A DNA stretch of 64,000 nucleotides, from positions 62,001 through 126,000 of the forward strand of contig NZ_JAHSTW010000001.1 in assembly GCF_019145195.1 (NCBI RefSeq), in the 5' to 3' direction. Positions 8,656 through 17,324 of this stretch are shown here, piece after piece. Within the stretch, counting starts at the first letter, position 1. The number at the start of each line of letters is the position of its first letter. The notes below the pieces were generated by a model. It ran no database searches. It was given only the letters and a program-made list of their open reading frames with translations, and was not told where the DNA came from. The position numbers and the translations under genes are program-made. This DNA is from Pseudomonas siliginis (GTDB lineage Bacteria > Pseudomonadota > Gammaproteobacteria > Pseudomonadales > Pseudomonadaceae).

Positions 8656-10284
8656 ATGCTGCTTCGTAAACTCAATCTCGCGCCGCGTTCGGCGCTGTGT
8701 TTCGGCTTGTTCTGTCTCATGATTATCGCGATCGGATTGATCGCTCTGCAGCAAGTCGACTTGCTCAACAAGGCAGAAACGTACGTCGAGACGACGATCG
8801 TGCCGAGTATCAAGCTGCTCGGCCAACTCGATCGAGAGTTCGTCGAAATCAAGGGCAACAACGCTCGCTTGCGCAATCCCATTGAAACGAGTGAGCGCAA
8901 AGCGCAGGCCCTGATTGACATCCAGCAGTCGCGTCAGATGATCAAAAATCATCAGCGTGCGCTCATTGACCTGCTGGCGACTGACGCCGGGCGCGAGGCG
9001 TTCGAGGAGTTTGCCAAAGCACAGAAGGTCAACGATCAGGCGCAGGATCAATACCTTGAAACAGTGGCGAACGGGCAGCTTGAAGCGGCCATTGCGCTGT
9101 CCAGGAATCAGATGCGTGCGGCGTCGGATGGCGTACAGGTCGCGCTAAAAAAGTTGATTGCTCTCAACGAGATAGAAGCTTATGAGGCGGGCAAGCAGGC
9201 CGACAATGTCTATGAGCACACGCTGTTGATCGTCAGTGTGTTCATTCTCATCGCGATCGGTGCTTCGTTGGCCCTGGCCGTGTTGTATACCCGCAGCCTG
9301 ACGGTACCCATTGCAGGCTCGCTAAGGGTGGCCGAATGCATCGCCGCCAATGATTTGAGCGAAACCATTGCGCTGGATGGCTCCGATGAGGCGGCGCAAA
9401 TGCTGTCGTCATTGGCGGCGATGCAAACCAGTCTGCGAGATGCCTTGATCATGATCCGTGATTCGTCCACGCAGTTGGCCGAGACCTCGGAGGTCATGCA
9501 CGGCGTCACTGAAGATATCTCGCGTATCACTCAACGTCAGAGCCATGAAATCGAAATGGCCGCCACCGCCGTCACTGAAATGAGTGCAGCGGTGGAGCAG
9601 GTTGCAGACAACGCCGCATCGACCTCGCAGCTGACGTCGGAATCAAGCGCGGCAGCCATTGCCGGTCGAAGTCAGGTCAGCGACACGGTAGCCGCAATCA
9701 ACCTGATGGTGTCCAGCGTGCACAGCACCTCGGCTGAGGTGCAGGCGCTATCGACCATGGCGAGCGATATCAGCAGCGTGCTGGACGTTATCCGAGAGGT
9801 TGCCGAACAAACCAATCTGCTTGCCTTGAACGCAGCGATCGAAGCGGCGCGGGCGGGGGAGGCGGGTCGCGGTTTTGCCGTGGTTGCCGATGAGGTGAGA
9901 GGGCTGGCGCAGCGTACTCAGAAGTCGACCGAGGACATCGAGTCCATGGTCAGCTCCATTCAGTCGGGCACCAGCCGCGCAGTTTCCTCCATGAGCCACA
10001 CCCGCGCTCAGGCCGAGAGAACGCTCGAAATGGCCAATATCGCCGGCGAAGTGCTGACCGACATCACTGGCTCGCTGAATCTCATCAACGAGCGAAACCT
10101 GCTGATGGCAACCGCTGCAGAAGAGCAGGCTCAGGTTGCGCGTGAAGTGGATCGCAGCCTGATCAGCATTCGCGACCTTTCGTGTGAAACCGCAGAGGGA
10201 TCGAAACAGACCGCAGTCGCATCGGCGGAGCTGTCGCAATTGGCGGCGTCGCTGAACAAATTGACCAAGGAATTCAAACTTTAA
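8656..10284 (+). CDS. Methyl-accepting chemotaxis protein
   Basis: A 542-residue chemoreceptor. TM1 is at about 12-33 ([14 protein letters not shown]), a four-helix-bundle-like periplasmic sensor at about 35-187, TM2 at about 188-208, a HAMP domain at about 210-265 ([21 protein letters not shown]), then the coiled-coil signalling domain with the conserved hairpin tip [19 protein letters not shown] near 385-405. No C-terminal tethering pentapeptide for CheR/CheB is present. Such proteins pass ligand state to CheA/CheW and steer flagella, pili or diguanylate cyclases. AAGGTAAGG lies just upstream of the ATG. The ligand is not predictable. It ends 12 bp before a strong terminator. Confidence 0.95.
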   Translation: MLLRKLNLAPRSALCFGLFCLMIIAIGLIALQQVDLLNKAETYVETTIVPSIKLLGQLDREFVEIKGNNARLRNPIETSERKAQALIDIQQSRQMIKNHQRALIDLLATDAGREAFEEFAKAQKVNDQAQDQYLETVANGQLEAAIALSRNQMRAASDGVQVALKKLIALNEIEAYEAGKQADNVYEHTLLIVSVFILIAIGASLALAVLYTRSLTVPIAGSLRVAECIAANDLSETIALDGSDEAAQMLSSLAAMQTSLRDALIMIRDSSTQLAETSEVMHGVTEDISRITQRQSHEIEMAATAVTEMSAAVEQVADNAASTSQLTSESSAAAIAGRSQVSDTVAAINLMVSSVHSTSAEVQALSTMASDISSVLDVIREVAEQTNLLALNAAIEAARAGEAGRGFAVVADEVRGLAQRTQKSTEDIESMVSSIQSGTSRAVSSMSHTRAQAERTLEMANIAGEVLTDITGSLNLINERNLLMATAAEEQAQVAREVDRSLISIRDLSCETAEGSKQTAVASAELSQLAASLNKLTKEFKL

Positions 10285-10296
10285 TCAGTAAACGTA

Positions 10297-10320
10297 AAGC
10301 CCTGGCTACCAGGGCTTTTT
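10297..10320 (+). terminator. Rho-independent terminator after the chemoreceptor gene
   Basis: Stem AGCCCTGG / CCAGGGCT with a CTA loop followed by TTTT. It lies between two convergent genes; the A-run on the other side lets it serve the minus-strand gene ending at 10323 as well. Confidence 0.85.
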
Positions 10321-10322
10321 GA

Positions 10323-10907
10323 TCAGCGCTCGATCGGCGCAGCAAAGTCTTGCGCATGGGGTGCAGAGTCAGTTTGTGCTGGCGATGCGGTTTGTGCTGT
10401 CAACTGCTCAATGCAGCTGGCGAGTTGTTTTTCATAGCTTTCAAGTACCGCTTCGGCTTCAGCTTCGCGCTCATCACGCAGGCGGAAGAAATCGTCGCGA
10501 TTGAGTTGGTCCGCAACAAGTCGGATGTTTTGCTCGATGATCGCGCACAGTGAATCTTCATCCTCTAACGCCGCGCTGGTCAGGGCTGCCTGTCGATTGT
10601 TTTCGAGTTCGGTTTTTGCGTGCTCAGCGGCCTTCGCCTGTTCCTTTGCGCTAAGCAGGTCGGCTTCCAAAACCCGTTTCTGTTCCGCCAGGCGCTTCAG
10701 TTCTGCGCTCATCGACTGGATTGCATCGGCGCGCTGGGTGAGTTGGACCTCCTGTTGTTGCACCACAGCCTTCAGTGGAAACAGTTCATTGAGTTGGTAG
10801 CCGGCGACCACAGTCATGGCGATCAGTGCCAGCGCAAGAATGGTCAGGCAGTAGATGGCGGCGTTGCTCTGGGGTTTTGAGCTATTGAGGGTATCGAGGG
10901 CTCTCAC
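10323..10907 (-). CDS. Membrane-anchored coiled-coil protein, unknown function
   Basis: A 194-residue protein starting at GTG with AGGAGA about 10 bases upstream. One TM helix near 18-36 (IYCLTILALALIAMTVVAG) is followed by a long heptad-rich stretch (about 48-115) rich in Q, E, K and A, then an acidic region and a low-complexity Ala/Gln/Thr tail. No enzyme motif was recognised. It is convergent with the chemoreceptor and divergent from the fimbrial adhesin, with two candidate operators in the shared upstream region. The layout suggests a cell-envelope scaffold role, but this is a guess. Confidence 0.6.
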   Translation of the reverse strand: MRALDTLNSSKPQSNAAIYCLTILALALIAMTVVAGYQLNELFPLKAVVQQQEVQLTQRADAIQSMSAELKRLAEQKRVLEADLLSAKEQAKAAEHAKTELENNRQAALTSAALEDEDSLCAIIEQNIRLVADQLNRDDFFRLRDEREAEAEAVLESYEKQLASCIEQLTAQTASPAQTDSAPHAQDFAAPIER

Positions 10908-10962
10908 GGAATCGTTTCTCCTATCAAGAGTAGACAGTGTAATAACCTCGATTCGCTGGGCC

Positions 10963-10980
10963 TTTAAGACGAGTCTTAAA
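10963..10980. promoter_or_regulatory. Palindrome TTTAAGACGAGTCTTAAA, candidate operator (site 4)
   Basis: An 18-bp palindrome with 8-bp perfect arms around GA, in the 329-bp divergent region between the coiled-coil gene (start 10907) and the adhesin gene (start 11237). Its core AAGAC-GA-GTCTT matches the dyad family seen at 1397 and 8002. Confidence 0.5.
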
Positions 10981-11081
10981 TTGTGCTCTATTTGCGTATG
11001 TCGATAACGGCTAACATTTGTTAACGAATTCGCAGAAGGCTTCTTGTTTAAACCGACTATCTAAAGTTTCTTGTGGGTCCA

Positions 11082-11095
11082 TGAGAATTGTCTTG
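11082..11095. promoter_or_regulatory. Dyad TGAGAATTGTCTTG, candidate operator (site 5)
   Basis: Shares TGAGAATTGTCT with site 2 and, reversed, with site 1; even the flanking TTTGC/TTCGC bases are similar. It sits 142 bp upstream of the adhesin start. Confidence 0.45.
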
Positions 11096-11236
11096 TTTGC
11101 GAATAAATAAACTTTTTGCTCAAGCTCCTTTTTTTCATTATCGTCTGCTGCCGCTTTGGTGGCGTTACTGCTGATAGTTTACGCAATCGTCCGCCATTCA
11201 ATTGTTTGCAAACACGGCGAGTCCAGAGAGATTGCT

Positions 11237-12193
11237 ATGAAGTTTTCCCATGTTTTAATTGTCGGTTTTTTGTATTTACTGCCATTTAACGCAATGGCTG
11301 CAGTTTGCGAATTTTATCCCGACCATTCCAAGGGCAGTGTCAGGGTGGTTCTTCCAGCCACGATCTCGGTGCCTCGTGACACGCCCAACGGCACGGTTAT
11401 CTATGAAAGCCCGATCGTGACCCTGGGCGCCATACCCAGCTCATTCAGGTGCTCTGCGGTACACAACGAAGGTGTACGCAATACTGTCGGCGTTACTCAG
11501 CCGGGCGCGGAGATTTTTCCTATCGGAAATACCGGAATCGGCTGGCAATGGGTCCGACCGCCATCGGGGAAAGCGTGGAAAGGCTTTCCAGGAACTACCG
11601 ACACTGCTGGCGGTTGGGGTTGGAATGGTTCTGAGCACATCTTGCGTTTTGTAAAGACGGGAACTATTTCCGGCAGTGCGACGATACCCTCAGGCCAACT
11701 TGGGACCTTCGTCGCTGCAGAAATCGAGCCTCTGGCAATGAATACAAATGGCACGCGGATCGTCTCGCAGTCTTGTGAAACGCCTGATGTGAAAGTGGAT
11801 ATGGGCAGCTACACCATGAGCGATTTTTTGCAGAACGGTGACTATGCCAAGGAGAAATACTTCTTTCTTGATATGAAAAACTGTCCTCCCGGAATCAATA
11901 ACTTCAGGTACTCCTTTTCGCCCACTGCGGGCAGCCCTGCATGGAGCGCTGATACCGGCGTGGTACACCTCAACAGTAATTCCACTGCCAAAGGGCTGGC
12001 ATTGCAAATGCGCTTCAGTGACAGGACGATACTCAAGCTGAACCAGAATTACATAATGAAAGCGCCAACATCGAGCGGCGGTAATGCATCCGTTTCCTTG
12101 CAAGCCCGCTTCGTGCGCATCGAGCCTTCCAATGCGCAAATGCGGGCGGGCGATGCCAATGCCGAAATTGCCTTTGTCGTCGAGTATCTATGA
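11237..12193 (+). CDS. Two-domain fimbrial adhesin (tip subunit-like)
   Basis: A 318-residue secreted protein starting at MKFSHVLIVGFLYLL, a signal peptide cleaved near NAMAA; the frame is open for 27 more codons upstream but without a better start. The length is about twice that of a structural pilin. The N-terminal part (about 25-175), with GWQWVRPPSGKAW and a cysteine pair, is probably a receptor-binding domain, and the C-terminal part (about 185-318) is pilin-like, ending NAEIAFVVEYL, almost the same terminal strand as the major pilin at 624-1229 (LPFVLEYE). It lacks its own chaperone or usher here and could be the tip of that fimbria. Its stop overlaps by 6 bp the end of the convergent receiver gene. 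Confidence 0.75.
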   Translation: MKFSHVLIVGFLYLLPFNAMAAVCEFYPDHSKGSVRVVLPATISVPRDTPNGTVIYESPIVTLGAIPSSFRCSAVHNEGVRNTVGVTQPGAEIFPIGNTGIGWQWVRPPSGKAWKGFPGTTDTAGGWGWNGSEHILRFVKTGTISGSATIPSGQLGTFVAAEIEPLAMNTNGTRIVSQSCETPDVKVDMGSYTMSDFLQNGDYAKEKYFFLDMKNCPPGINNFRYSFSPTAGSPAWSADTGVVHLNSNSTAKGLALQMRFSDRTILKLNQNYIMKAPTSSGGNASVSLQARFVRIEPSNAQMRAGDANAEIAFVVEYL

Positions 12194-12547
12194 GCCCAAC
12201 AGCCTCTTTACCTCAGCCACAATCACCGCAATATCAAACGGCTTGGGCACCACCACATCAAACAGATCCGAACGCTGCATGCCGATGTGCGCTTGCGCGC
12301 CACTCATGAGAATGATCGGCAAGTGTTTGACGGACGGCTGGGCACGCACGGCTTCGGCGAATTCGAGGCCGTCCATGATCGGCATCATGAAGTCGGTGAT
12401 GACCAGCGCCGGACGTTCTCTTTCCAGCACCTCGAGCGCTTTCTTGCCGTTGCTGGCGGTCACTGTCATGAAGCCCTCATCCTCAAGCGCAAAGCCAAGA
12501 ATGTCAGCAATCAGATACTCGTCGTCGACTACCAGAATGGTGGTCAT
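12188..12547 (-). CDS. Stand-alone CheY-like response regulator
   Basis: A 119-residue single receiver domain. Acidic pocket TILVVDDEY, phospho-acceptor D52 in LVITDFMMPIMDG, a serine in LMSGA and the conserved lysine in VVPKPFD are all present, so it should be phosphorylated by some kinase. It has no output domain and probably acts by protein contact. It lies 23 bp downstream of the KaiC-like ATPase gene in the same direction, an arrangement suggesting joint function. Its 3' end overlaps the convergent adhesin gene by 6 bp. Confidence 0.88.
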   Translation of the reverse strand: MTTILVVDDEYLIADILGFALEDEGFMTVTASNGKKALEVLERERPALVITDFMMPIMDGLEFAEAVRAQPSVKHLPIILMSGAQAHIGMQRSDLFDVVVPKPFDIAVIVAEVKRLLGS

Positions 12548-12570
12548 GTTATTTCAACCCGCTTGAAGAC

Positions 12571-14010
12571 TTACGAAATTGAACCAGGCAATGACTCAGC
12601 TGCGACTGAAGGTTCATTTTTCAAAGCCTTTTCCAGGAACACATCTTGATCGCGTACAACCACCTCGAACCGCGACGGGTTGTAGGAGCTATCGCGTACC
12701 TTAAGAATGGAAAGCGTCCTGCGAAGTTCAGCGTGATTTTCAAAGAAACGCATGAGCATCAGGTTGTCGACAATACTGGACAGGTCAGAGTTCGGTGCGC
12801 TGACCTCGGAGCCGAACAAATCGCGCATTTCCCATGAGGCGAACACCGTAACGCCTCTGGATCGAAGCTCATTCATCAGCGCGCTGAAAAAGTCGGTGAT
12901 GCGTTCCGGTGTGGTTGAAACCCGAGTCATGCCGCTGAGGCTATCGATGAACAGGCGCTTGATGCCTTTTTCATCGACCAGGCTCAGCAAGCGTGCGCCG
13001 AGGCCGTCCAGCAAGCCTTCGGTAGTTGGCTGCCAGGCAATGCTCAGCGCACCGCTGTGTTCCATGTGTTCGATATCAATGCCCAGCGAACGGCCTTTCA
13101 GCCGCAGCCGCTGCGGGCTTTCATAGAAGCCGAAGTGCAGGCCCGGCGCTTCGGCCGTCGACTGTGCGATGAACTTCAGACCCAGCGTGGTCTTGCCGAT
13201 CCCGGAAGGCCCCATGACCAGCGTCACGCTGGAGCTGTGCAAGCCACCACCGAGGATGTCATCCAGTGAAGCAATGCCGCTTGGAATGCGCGTCATGTCC
13301 GCGCTGTCAGGGGCGGAAGGGCGCTTGTAGAGACTTTCGAGGCGCGGGTAGACGACCAGGCCGTTATCGGTGATCTCGCACTCGTGAAGACCGGTCAACG
13401 CGCCGCTGCCGCGAGTCTTGCGCAAATGAATGCGGCGCACCGAACGGGTACCGAACAGCTCTTCGCCCATTTCGATGACGCCGTCGACCATCGTGTGCTC
13501 GGGGCTGCCGTCATCCAGGCGCGAGCTGGTCAGGAACAGCACGGTGCAACCGGCAAATGCGGCATGGCCTTGCAGTTCAGAGATGAATTTTTTCGTGTCG
13601 ATCGGCGAGTCGGCTTTGGAACGTGCATTGAGCAGGCCGTCAACGACCATGACGGTCGCCTTCTGCCGGGTGATTTCGCGTCGCAGCAGTTTCACGACTT
13701 CATCGAGGCCTTCGTTTTCCAGCGTATCGAATGCGCTGACAAACTGAATTTCCGCGCCGACTCGCGAAGCGTCGAAAAAACTCATGGTCGACAGGAACTG
13801 GAACAGGCGGTCGTGGGACTCGGCCAGCAACGTGGCGACCAGCACACGACCGCCATTACGGGCATGGTGAAACCCTAGCTGGTTGGCAAGGATGGTCTTG
13901 CCGGAGCCCGGACGCCCTTGAATGATGTACGAGGCACCGGCGACAAAGCCCCCCTGAAGCAGCGCGTCGAGCCCTTCGATCCCGCTTTGAAGGCGTTTTA
14001 GCTTTTCCAC
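12571..14010 (-). CDS. KaiC-like double RecA-fold ATPase
   Basis: A 479-residue protein with two KaiC domains: CI with Walker A GRPGSGKT at 32-39, and CII with Walker A GPSGIGKT near 267-274, each introduced by a typical KaiC entry (SGIEGLDALLQGG and SGIASLDDILGGG). Start is taken at GTG (14010) because AGGG lies 7 bases before it and CI begins at once; the frame is open for another 100 codons but that stretch shows no domain. In cyanobacterial KaiC each domain has a catalytic Glu pair; here only one Glu of each pair is visible (LLAESHD, FYESPQ). Non-cyanobacterial KaiC homologues serve in stress and signalling rather than a clock. No KaiA or KaiB is nearby; the receiver gene downstream is the likely partner. 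Confidence 0.88.
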   Translation of the reverse strand: MEKLKRLQSGIEGLDALLQGGFVAGASYIIQGRPGSGKTILANQLGFHHARNGGRVLVATLLAESHDRLFQFLSTMSFFDASRVGAEIQFVSAFDTLENEGLDEVVKLLRREITRQKATVMVVDGLLNARSKADSPIDTKKFISELQGHAAFAGCTVLFLTSSRLDDGSPEHTMVDGVIEMGEELFGTRSVRRIHLRKTRGSGALTGLHECEITDNGLVVYPRLESLYKRPSAPDSADMTRIPSGIASLDDILGGGLHSSSVTLVMGPSGIGKTTLGLKFIAQSTAEAPGLHFGFYESPQRLRLKGRSLGIDIEHMEHSGALSIAWQPTTEGLLDGLGARLLSLVDEKGIKRLFIDSLSGMTRVSTTPERITDFFSALMNELRSRGVTVFASWEMRDLFGSEVSAPNSDLSSIVDNLMLMRFFENHAELRRTLSILKVRDSSYNPSRFEVVVRDQDVFLEKALKNEPSVAAESLPGSIS

Positions 14011-14258
14011 AATGCGACCCTGATCTGAATAAACAGGCTTGTTCAGCCGAATGAGTGAAATGCTAACGCCATTTCCGGTTGAGGGCCATAAAGGCTGGGG
14101 AAAAGTAGCGTTTTTGCAATGTGAACCTGGCACGTGACTGCTCGGGATCAGGGGGTAGTGACAAGTCCGGCACAGGAAGATTCGATTTTTCGAAACCCGG
14201 AAGCCGATTACATCCATAGGCGCTGCTGCGGACCGTGAGGGTAACGCTTGCCACTTTG

Positions 14259-14278
14259 CTTTCATGAAATCGTCACAA
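14259..14278 (+). promoter_or_regulatory. Pho box upstream of pstS
   Basis: CTTTCATGAAATCGTCACAA matches the direct-repeat pattern of PhoB sites (CTGTCATA-type 7-mers about 11 bp apart). It lies 45 bp before the pstS start, in the 313-bp divergent gap with the KaiC-like gene. No other feature was recognised in that gap. Confidence 0.7.
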
Positions 14279-14323
14279 AACTGCTGCAGAGTTCGGGAGC
14301 CCGTAATCACTAGGTGTCATTTA

Positions 14324-15355
14324 ATGAAAAGTTTGATGAAGTCTGCTGCGCTCGCCATTGCGGTATCTCTTTGTGCCACCTCGGCCTCATTTGCAGCAGA
14401 AAATGTTCGCCTGACGGGGTCCGGAGCAAGTTTCCCGGCACCGATCTACCTGACCTGGTTCAAGGATTTCAGCAAGAAGTCCGATGGCGTCACTGTCGAT
14501 TACCAATCCAAGGGCAGTGGCGCGGGCGTACAGGACTTCTTGAACAAAACCGTGGATTTCGCTGCCAGTGACTCGGCAATGAAGGACGAAGATATCGCCA
14601 AGGTCGCCGAAGGCGTGCAGTTGCTGCCAATGACCGCCGGGGAAATCGTGCTGGCCTATAACCTGCCGGGCAATCCCAAGGGCCTGAAGCTGCCACGCGA
14701 CGTCTATTCCAACATTTTCCTGGGCAAGATCACGCGCTGGAACGATCCGCAGATCGTCGCAGCCAACCCGGACCTGAAACTCTCCGATACGCCGATCACC
14801 GTTGTCGTGCGTGCAGATTCCAGCGGTACGACCGCGGTATTCACCAAGCACCTGGCAACCGTCAACGCCGAGTTCAAGCAGGCGTTGGGTGAGGGCAACA
14901 CCGTCAACTGGCCGGCCAGTGACAAGTTCATCAAATCGCCGAAAAACGATGGCGTAACCGCTACCGTACGCCAGACCCCTGGTGCGATTGGTTACATCGA
15001 ATATGGCTTCGCCAAGCTGGCCAAGGTCGACTTTGCGCAGTTGCAGAACAAGGCTGGCAATTACGTCGTGCCAAACGCCGAAAGCGGTGCCGAGGCCCTG
15101 GCGGCGGTGAAGATGCCGGAAAACCTGGTGGCCTGGCTGCCTGATCCGGACGGTGCCAAGTCCTATCCGATCACCTCTTATACCTGGATGATTTTCCGCA
15201 AGGACAATGGCAACCCGGCCAAGGCCAAGGCCATGCGTGAAATGGTCGAATACAGCCTGACCGAGGGGCAGAAGATTGCCGATTCGATGGGTTACATCCC
15301 GTTGCCGCAATCGGTCGTCGAACAGGTTCGCAAAGCGTCCGCCAACATTCAGTAA
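14324..15355 (+). CDS. pstS: Phosphate-binding periplasmic protein PstS
   Basis: A 343-residue high-affinity phosphate-binding protein. A signal peptide (MKSLMKSAALAIAVSLCATSASFA) is followed by the family start VRLTGSGASFPAPIYLTWF and the phosphate-site segments KGSGAG, AASDSAM and RADSSGTTAVFTKHL. It delivers inorganic phosphate to the PstCAB transporter encoded next. Start choice: a second ATG four codons later would also give a full signal peptide. A Pho box precedes it, so induction by phosphate limitation is expected. A strong hairpin follows the stop codon and may raise pstS mRNA over the downstream genes. Confidence 0.95.
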   Translation: MKSLMKSAALAIAVSLCATSASFAAENVRLTGSGASFPAPIYLTWFKDFSKKSDGVTVDYQSKGSGAGVQDFLNKTVDFAASDSAMKDEDIAKVAEGVQLLPMTAGEIVLAYNLPGNPKGLKLPRDVYSNIFLGKITRWNDPQIVAANPDLKLSDTPITVVVRADSSGTTAVFTKHLATVNAEFKQALGEGNTVNWPASDKFIKSPKNDGVTATVRQTPGAIGYIEYGFAKLAKVDFAQLQNKAGNYVVPNAESGAEALAAVKMPENLVAWLPDPDGAKSYPITSYTWMIFRKDNGNPAKAKAMREMVEYSLTEGQKIADSMGYIPLPQSVVEQVRKASANIQ

Positions 15356-15366
15356 CGCCGTGAGGT

Positions 15367-15407
15367 CTCTCCCGGCGTGTGCGTCTGCGCCACGCCGGGA
15401 GAGTTTT
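15367..15407 (+). terminator. Strong intra-operon hairpin between pstS and pstC
   Basis: A perfect 13-bp stem (CTCTCCCGGCGTG / CACGCCGGGAGAG) with an 11-base loop followed by TTTTCCCCC, lying inside the 74-bp pstS-pstC gap. It has the form of a partial terminator or mRNA stabiliser, usual where a binding protein must outnumber its transporter. Confidence 0.7.
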
Positions 15408-15429
15408 CCCCCTGTTCCGGACTTAGCCC

Positions 15430-16395
15430 ATGAACAAACCTTTTGTCGTACCGGTTAATCCCGACTCTGCCTGCCAGCCGCCTTCGACGAAGGATTTTCT
15501 GGTTGATCGCACCTTCCGCGCGCTGGCGCGCATCGGTGTGGTACTGATTCTGGCGCTGGTATTTGCACTGGTGTTCGAAGTCGGACGCAAGGCACTTCCC
15601 GGTATGGAGAAGCACGGCTTCGATGTGCTTCTGGGCAGCGTATGGGACGTCAACCAAGGCAAATACGGCATTCTGCCAGCCATCTGGGGCACGCTCTACA
15701 GCGCCTTCATCGCGTTGCTGATCGCCGGTGTTTTTGGTGTGAGCATGGCGATTTTCCTGACCCAGGATTTCCTGCCGACCAAGCTCGCTGCGCTGTTTCG
15801 CACCATCGTCGAACTGCTCGCGGCCATTCCCAGCGTGGTCTATGGCCTGTGGGGGATCTATGTGGTGATCCCGGCGATTCGGCCGCTGACGACCTGGTTG
15901 AACAGCGAACTGGGCTGGATACCTTTTTTCGGCACGTCCCTGAGCGGTCCGGGCCTGCTGCCCGCAGCGCTGGTGCTCGCGATCATGATTCTGCCGACCA
16001 TTGCCGCCGTGTCGCAGGACGCGCTGACGGCTGTGCCGATGAAAACCAAACAGGCCGCGTACGGCATGGGCACAACCCATTGGGAAGCGATTCTCAAAGT
16101 GATGGTGCCTTCGGCCGCCACCGGCATTTTCGGCTCTCTGGTGCTGGGCCTGGGCCGCGCGCTGGGTGAAACGATGGCGCTGGCCATGCTGGTCGGCAAT
16201 GCCAACAACATTTCCCTCTCGTTGTTTGCACCGGCCAACACGCTTGCCGCTCTGCTGGCGCTGAACTTCCCCGAAGCCGGGCCGAACGAGATCGAGGTGT
16301 TGATGTATGCCGCGCTCGTGCTGATGTTGATTACGCTGATCGTGAACATTTTCGGCTCGATGATCATGATGTACGCCCAACGGGGTAACAAGTGA
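15430..16395 (+). CDS. pstC: Phosphate ABC transporter permease PstC
   Basis: A 321-residue inner-membrane permease with about six TM helices (first near 32-56, VVLILALVFALVF). It carries the PstC pattern LLAAIPSVVYGLWGIYVVIP and the cytoplasmic EAA-like loop QAAYGMGTTHWEAILKVMVPSAATGIFGSLVLGLGRALGETMA that contacts the ATPase. With PstA it forms the phosphate channel. Its stop overlaps the pstA start. No strong Shine-Dalgarno sequence is seen before its ATG. Confidence 0.95.
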   Translation: MNKPFVVPVNPDSACQPPSTKDFLVDRTFRALARIGVVLILALVFALVFEVGRKALPGMEKHGFDVLLGSVWDVNQGKYGILPAIWGTLYSAFIALLIAGVFGVSMAIFLTQDFLPTKLAALFRTIVELLAAIPSVVYGLWGIYVVIPAIRPLTTWLNSELGWIPFFGTSLSGPGLLPAALVLAIMILPTIAAVSQDALTAVPMKTKQAAYGMGTTHWEAILKVMVPSAATGIFGSLVLGLGRALGETMALAMLVGNANNISLSLFAPANTLAALLALNFPEAGPNEIEVLMYAALVLMLITLIVNIFGSMIMMYAQRGNK

Positions 16396-17306
16396 TGACT
16401 GATCTGACCGCAGCAACAGACCTGACGGCGCCAACCGGTGCGATGCCCAGCTTGCAACGCAGGTTCGAAGGCCGTGCGCTGCGCAGCCTGATCCTGACCA
16501 CCCTGGTCTGGGCAGGTGCTTTGCTGGCCAGCGTGCCGCTGATTTCCGTGCTCTACATGCTGATCACCCGCGGTGGTGCGCGTCTGAACCTGGAAGTCTT
16601 CACCGAACTGCCGCCGACCGGCTTCGAGATGGGCGGCGGTTTCGGCAACGCGATGGCGGGTACCTTTGTGATGGTCGGTATCGCGGCAGCGATCGCGGTG
16701 CCGGTCGGGATCATGGCGGCCATTTTTCTGGCTGAACTGGGGCCTGACAGCAAGCTGGGGAACGCCGCACGTTTTGCCGCCAAGATGCTCACGGGCCTGC
16801 CGTCGATCCTGGCGGGGGTGTTTGCCTACGCTTTGGTAGTAATGACCACCGGCACGTATTCGGCACCGGCAGGTGGCGTGGCGCTCGCCGTCCTGATGCT
16901 GCCTATCGTGGTGCTGACCGCCGAAGAATCGATGCGGATGGTGCCCAAGATCATGAAAGATGCTGCTTATGGCATGGGCTGCACTCGCTCGCAGGTCATC
17001 TGGAAAATCATCTTGCCGACCGGCATGCCGGCGATCCTGACTGGCGTGATGCTCGCCGTGGCGCGTGCCGCAGGCGAGACGGCCCCTTTGTTGTTTACCG
17101 CGCTCTTCAGCAACTACTGGATCTACCACCAGGGCAGTCTCGATGTCATGAATCCGACTGCCTCGCTGGCGGTGCTGATCTACAACTTCTCCGGCATGCC
17201 TTTCGATAACCAGCTCGAGCTCGCATGGGCGGCCTCGTTGGTGCTGGTGATGATCGTGCTGTTCGTGAACATCATCAGCCGGATTTTCGGCAAGCCCAAG
17301 TATTAA
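16395..17306 (+). CDS. pstA: Phosphate ABC transporter permease PstA
   Basis: A 303-residue permease partner of PstC, with about six TM helices, the motif LTGLPSILAGVFAYAL and the EAA loop KDAAYGMGCTRSQVIWKIILPTGMPAILTGVMLAVARAAGET. ATG at 16395 overlaps the pstC stop by one base; GTG at 16392 is an alternative start. GGGG about 9 bases upstream serves as ribosome site. The tight overlap points to translational coupling with pstC. Confidence 0.95.
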   Translation: MTDLTAATDLTAPTGAMPSLQRRFEGRALRSLILTTLVWAGALLASVPLISVLYMLITRGGARLNLEVFTELPPTGFEMGGGFGNAMAGTFVMVGIAAAIAVPVGIMAAIFLAELGPDSKLGNAARFAAKMLTGLPSILAGVFAYALVVMTTGTYSAPAGGVALAVLMLPIVVLTAEESMRMVPKIMKDAAYGMGCTRSQVIWKIILPTGMPAILTGVMLAVARAAGETAPLLFTALFSNYWIYHQGSLDVMNPTASLAVLIYNFSGMPFDNQLELAWAASLVLVMIVLFVNIISRIFGKPKY

Positions 17307-17324
17307 GAACGGGAGCATCTGATT

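Noticed and set aside
12571..14010. A true circadian clock operon
   Set aside because: KaiA and KaiB are absent and KaiC-like ATPases are widespread in non-cyanobacteria without clocks.
14011..14310. N-terminal extension of the KaiC-like protein by 100 codons
   Set aside because: The extra sequence has no KaiC similarity, covers the pstS Pho box region and would bypass a good GTG start with a ribosome site.
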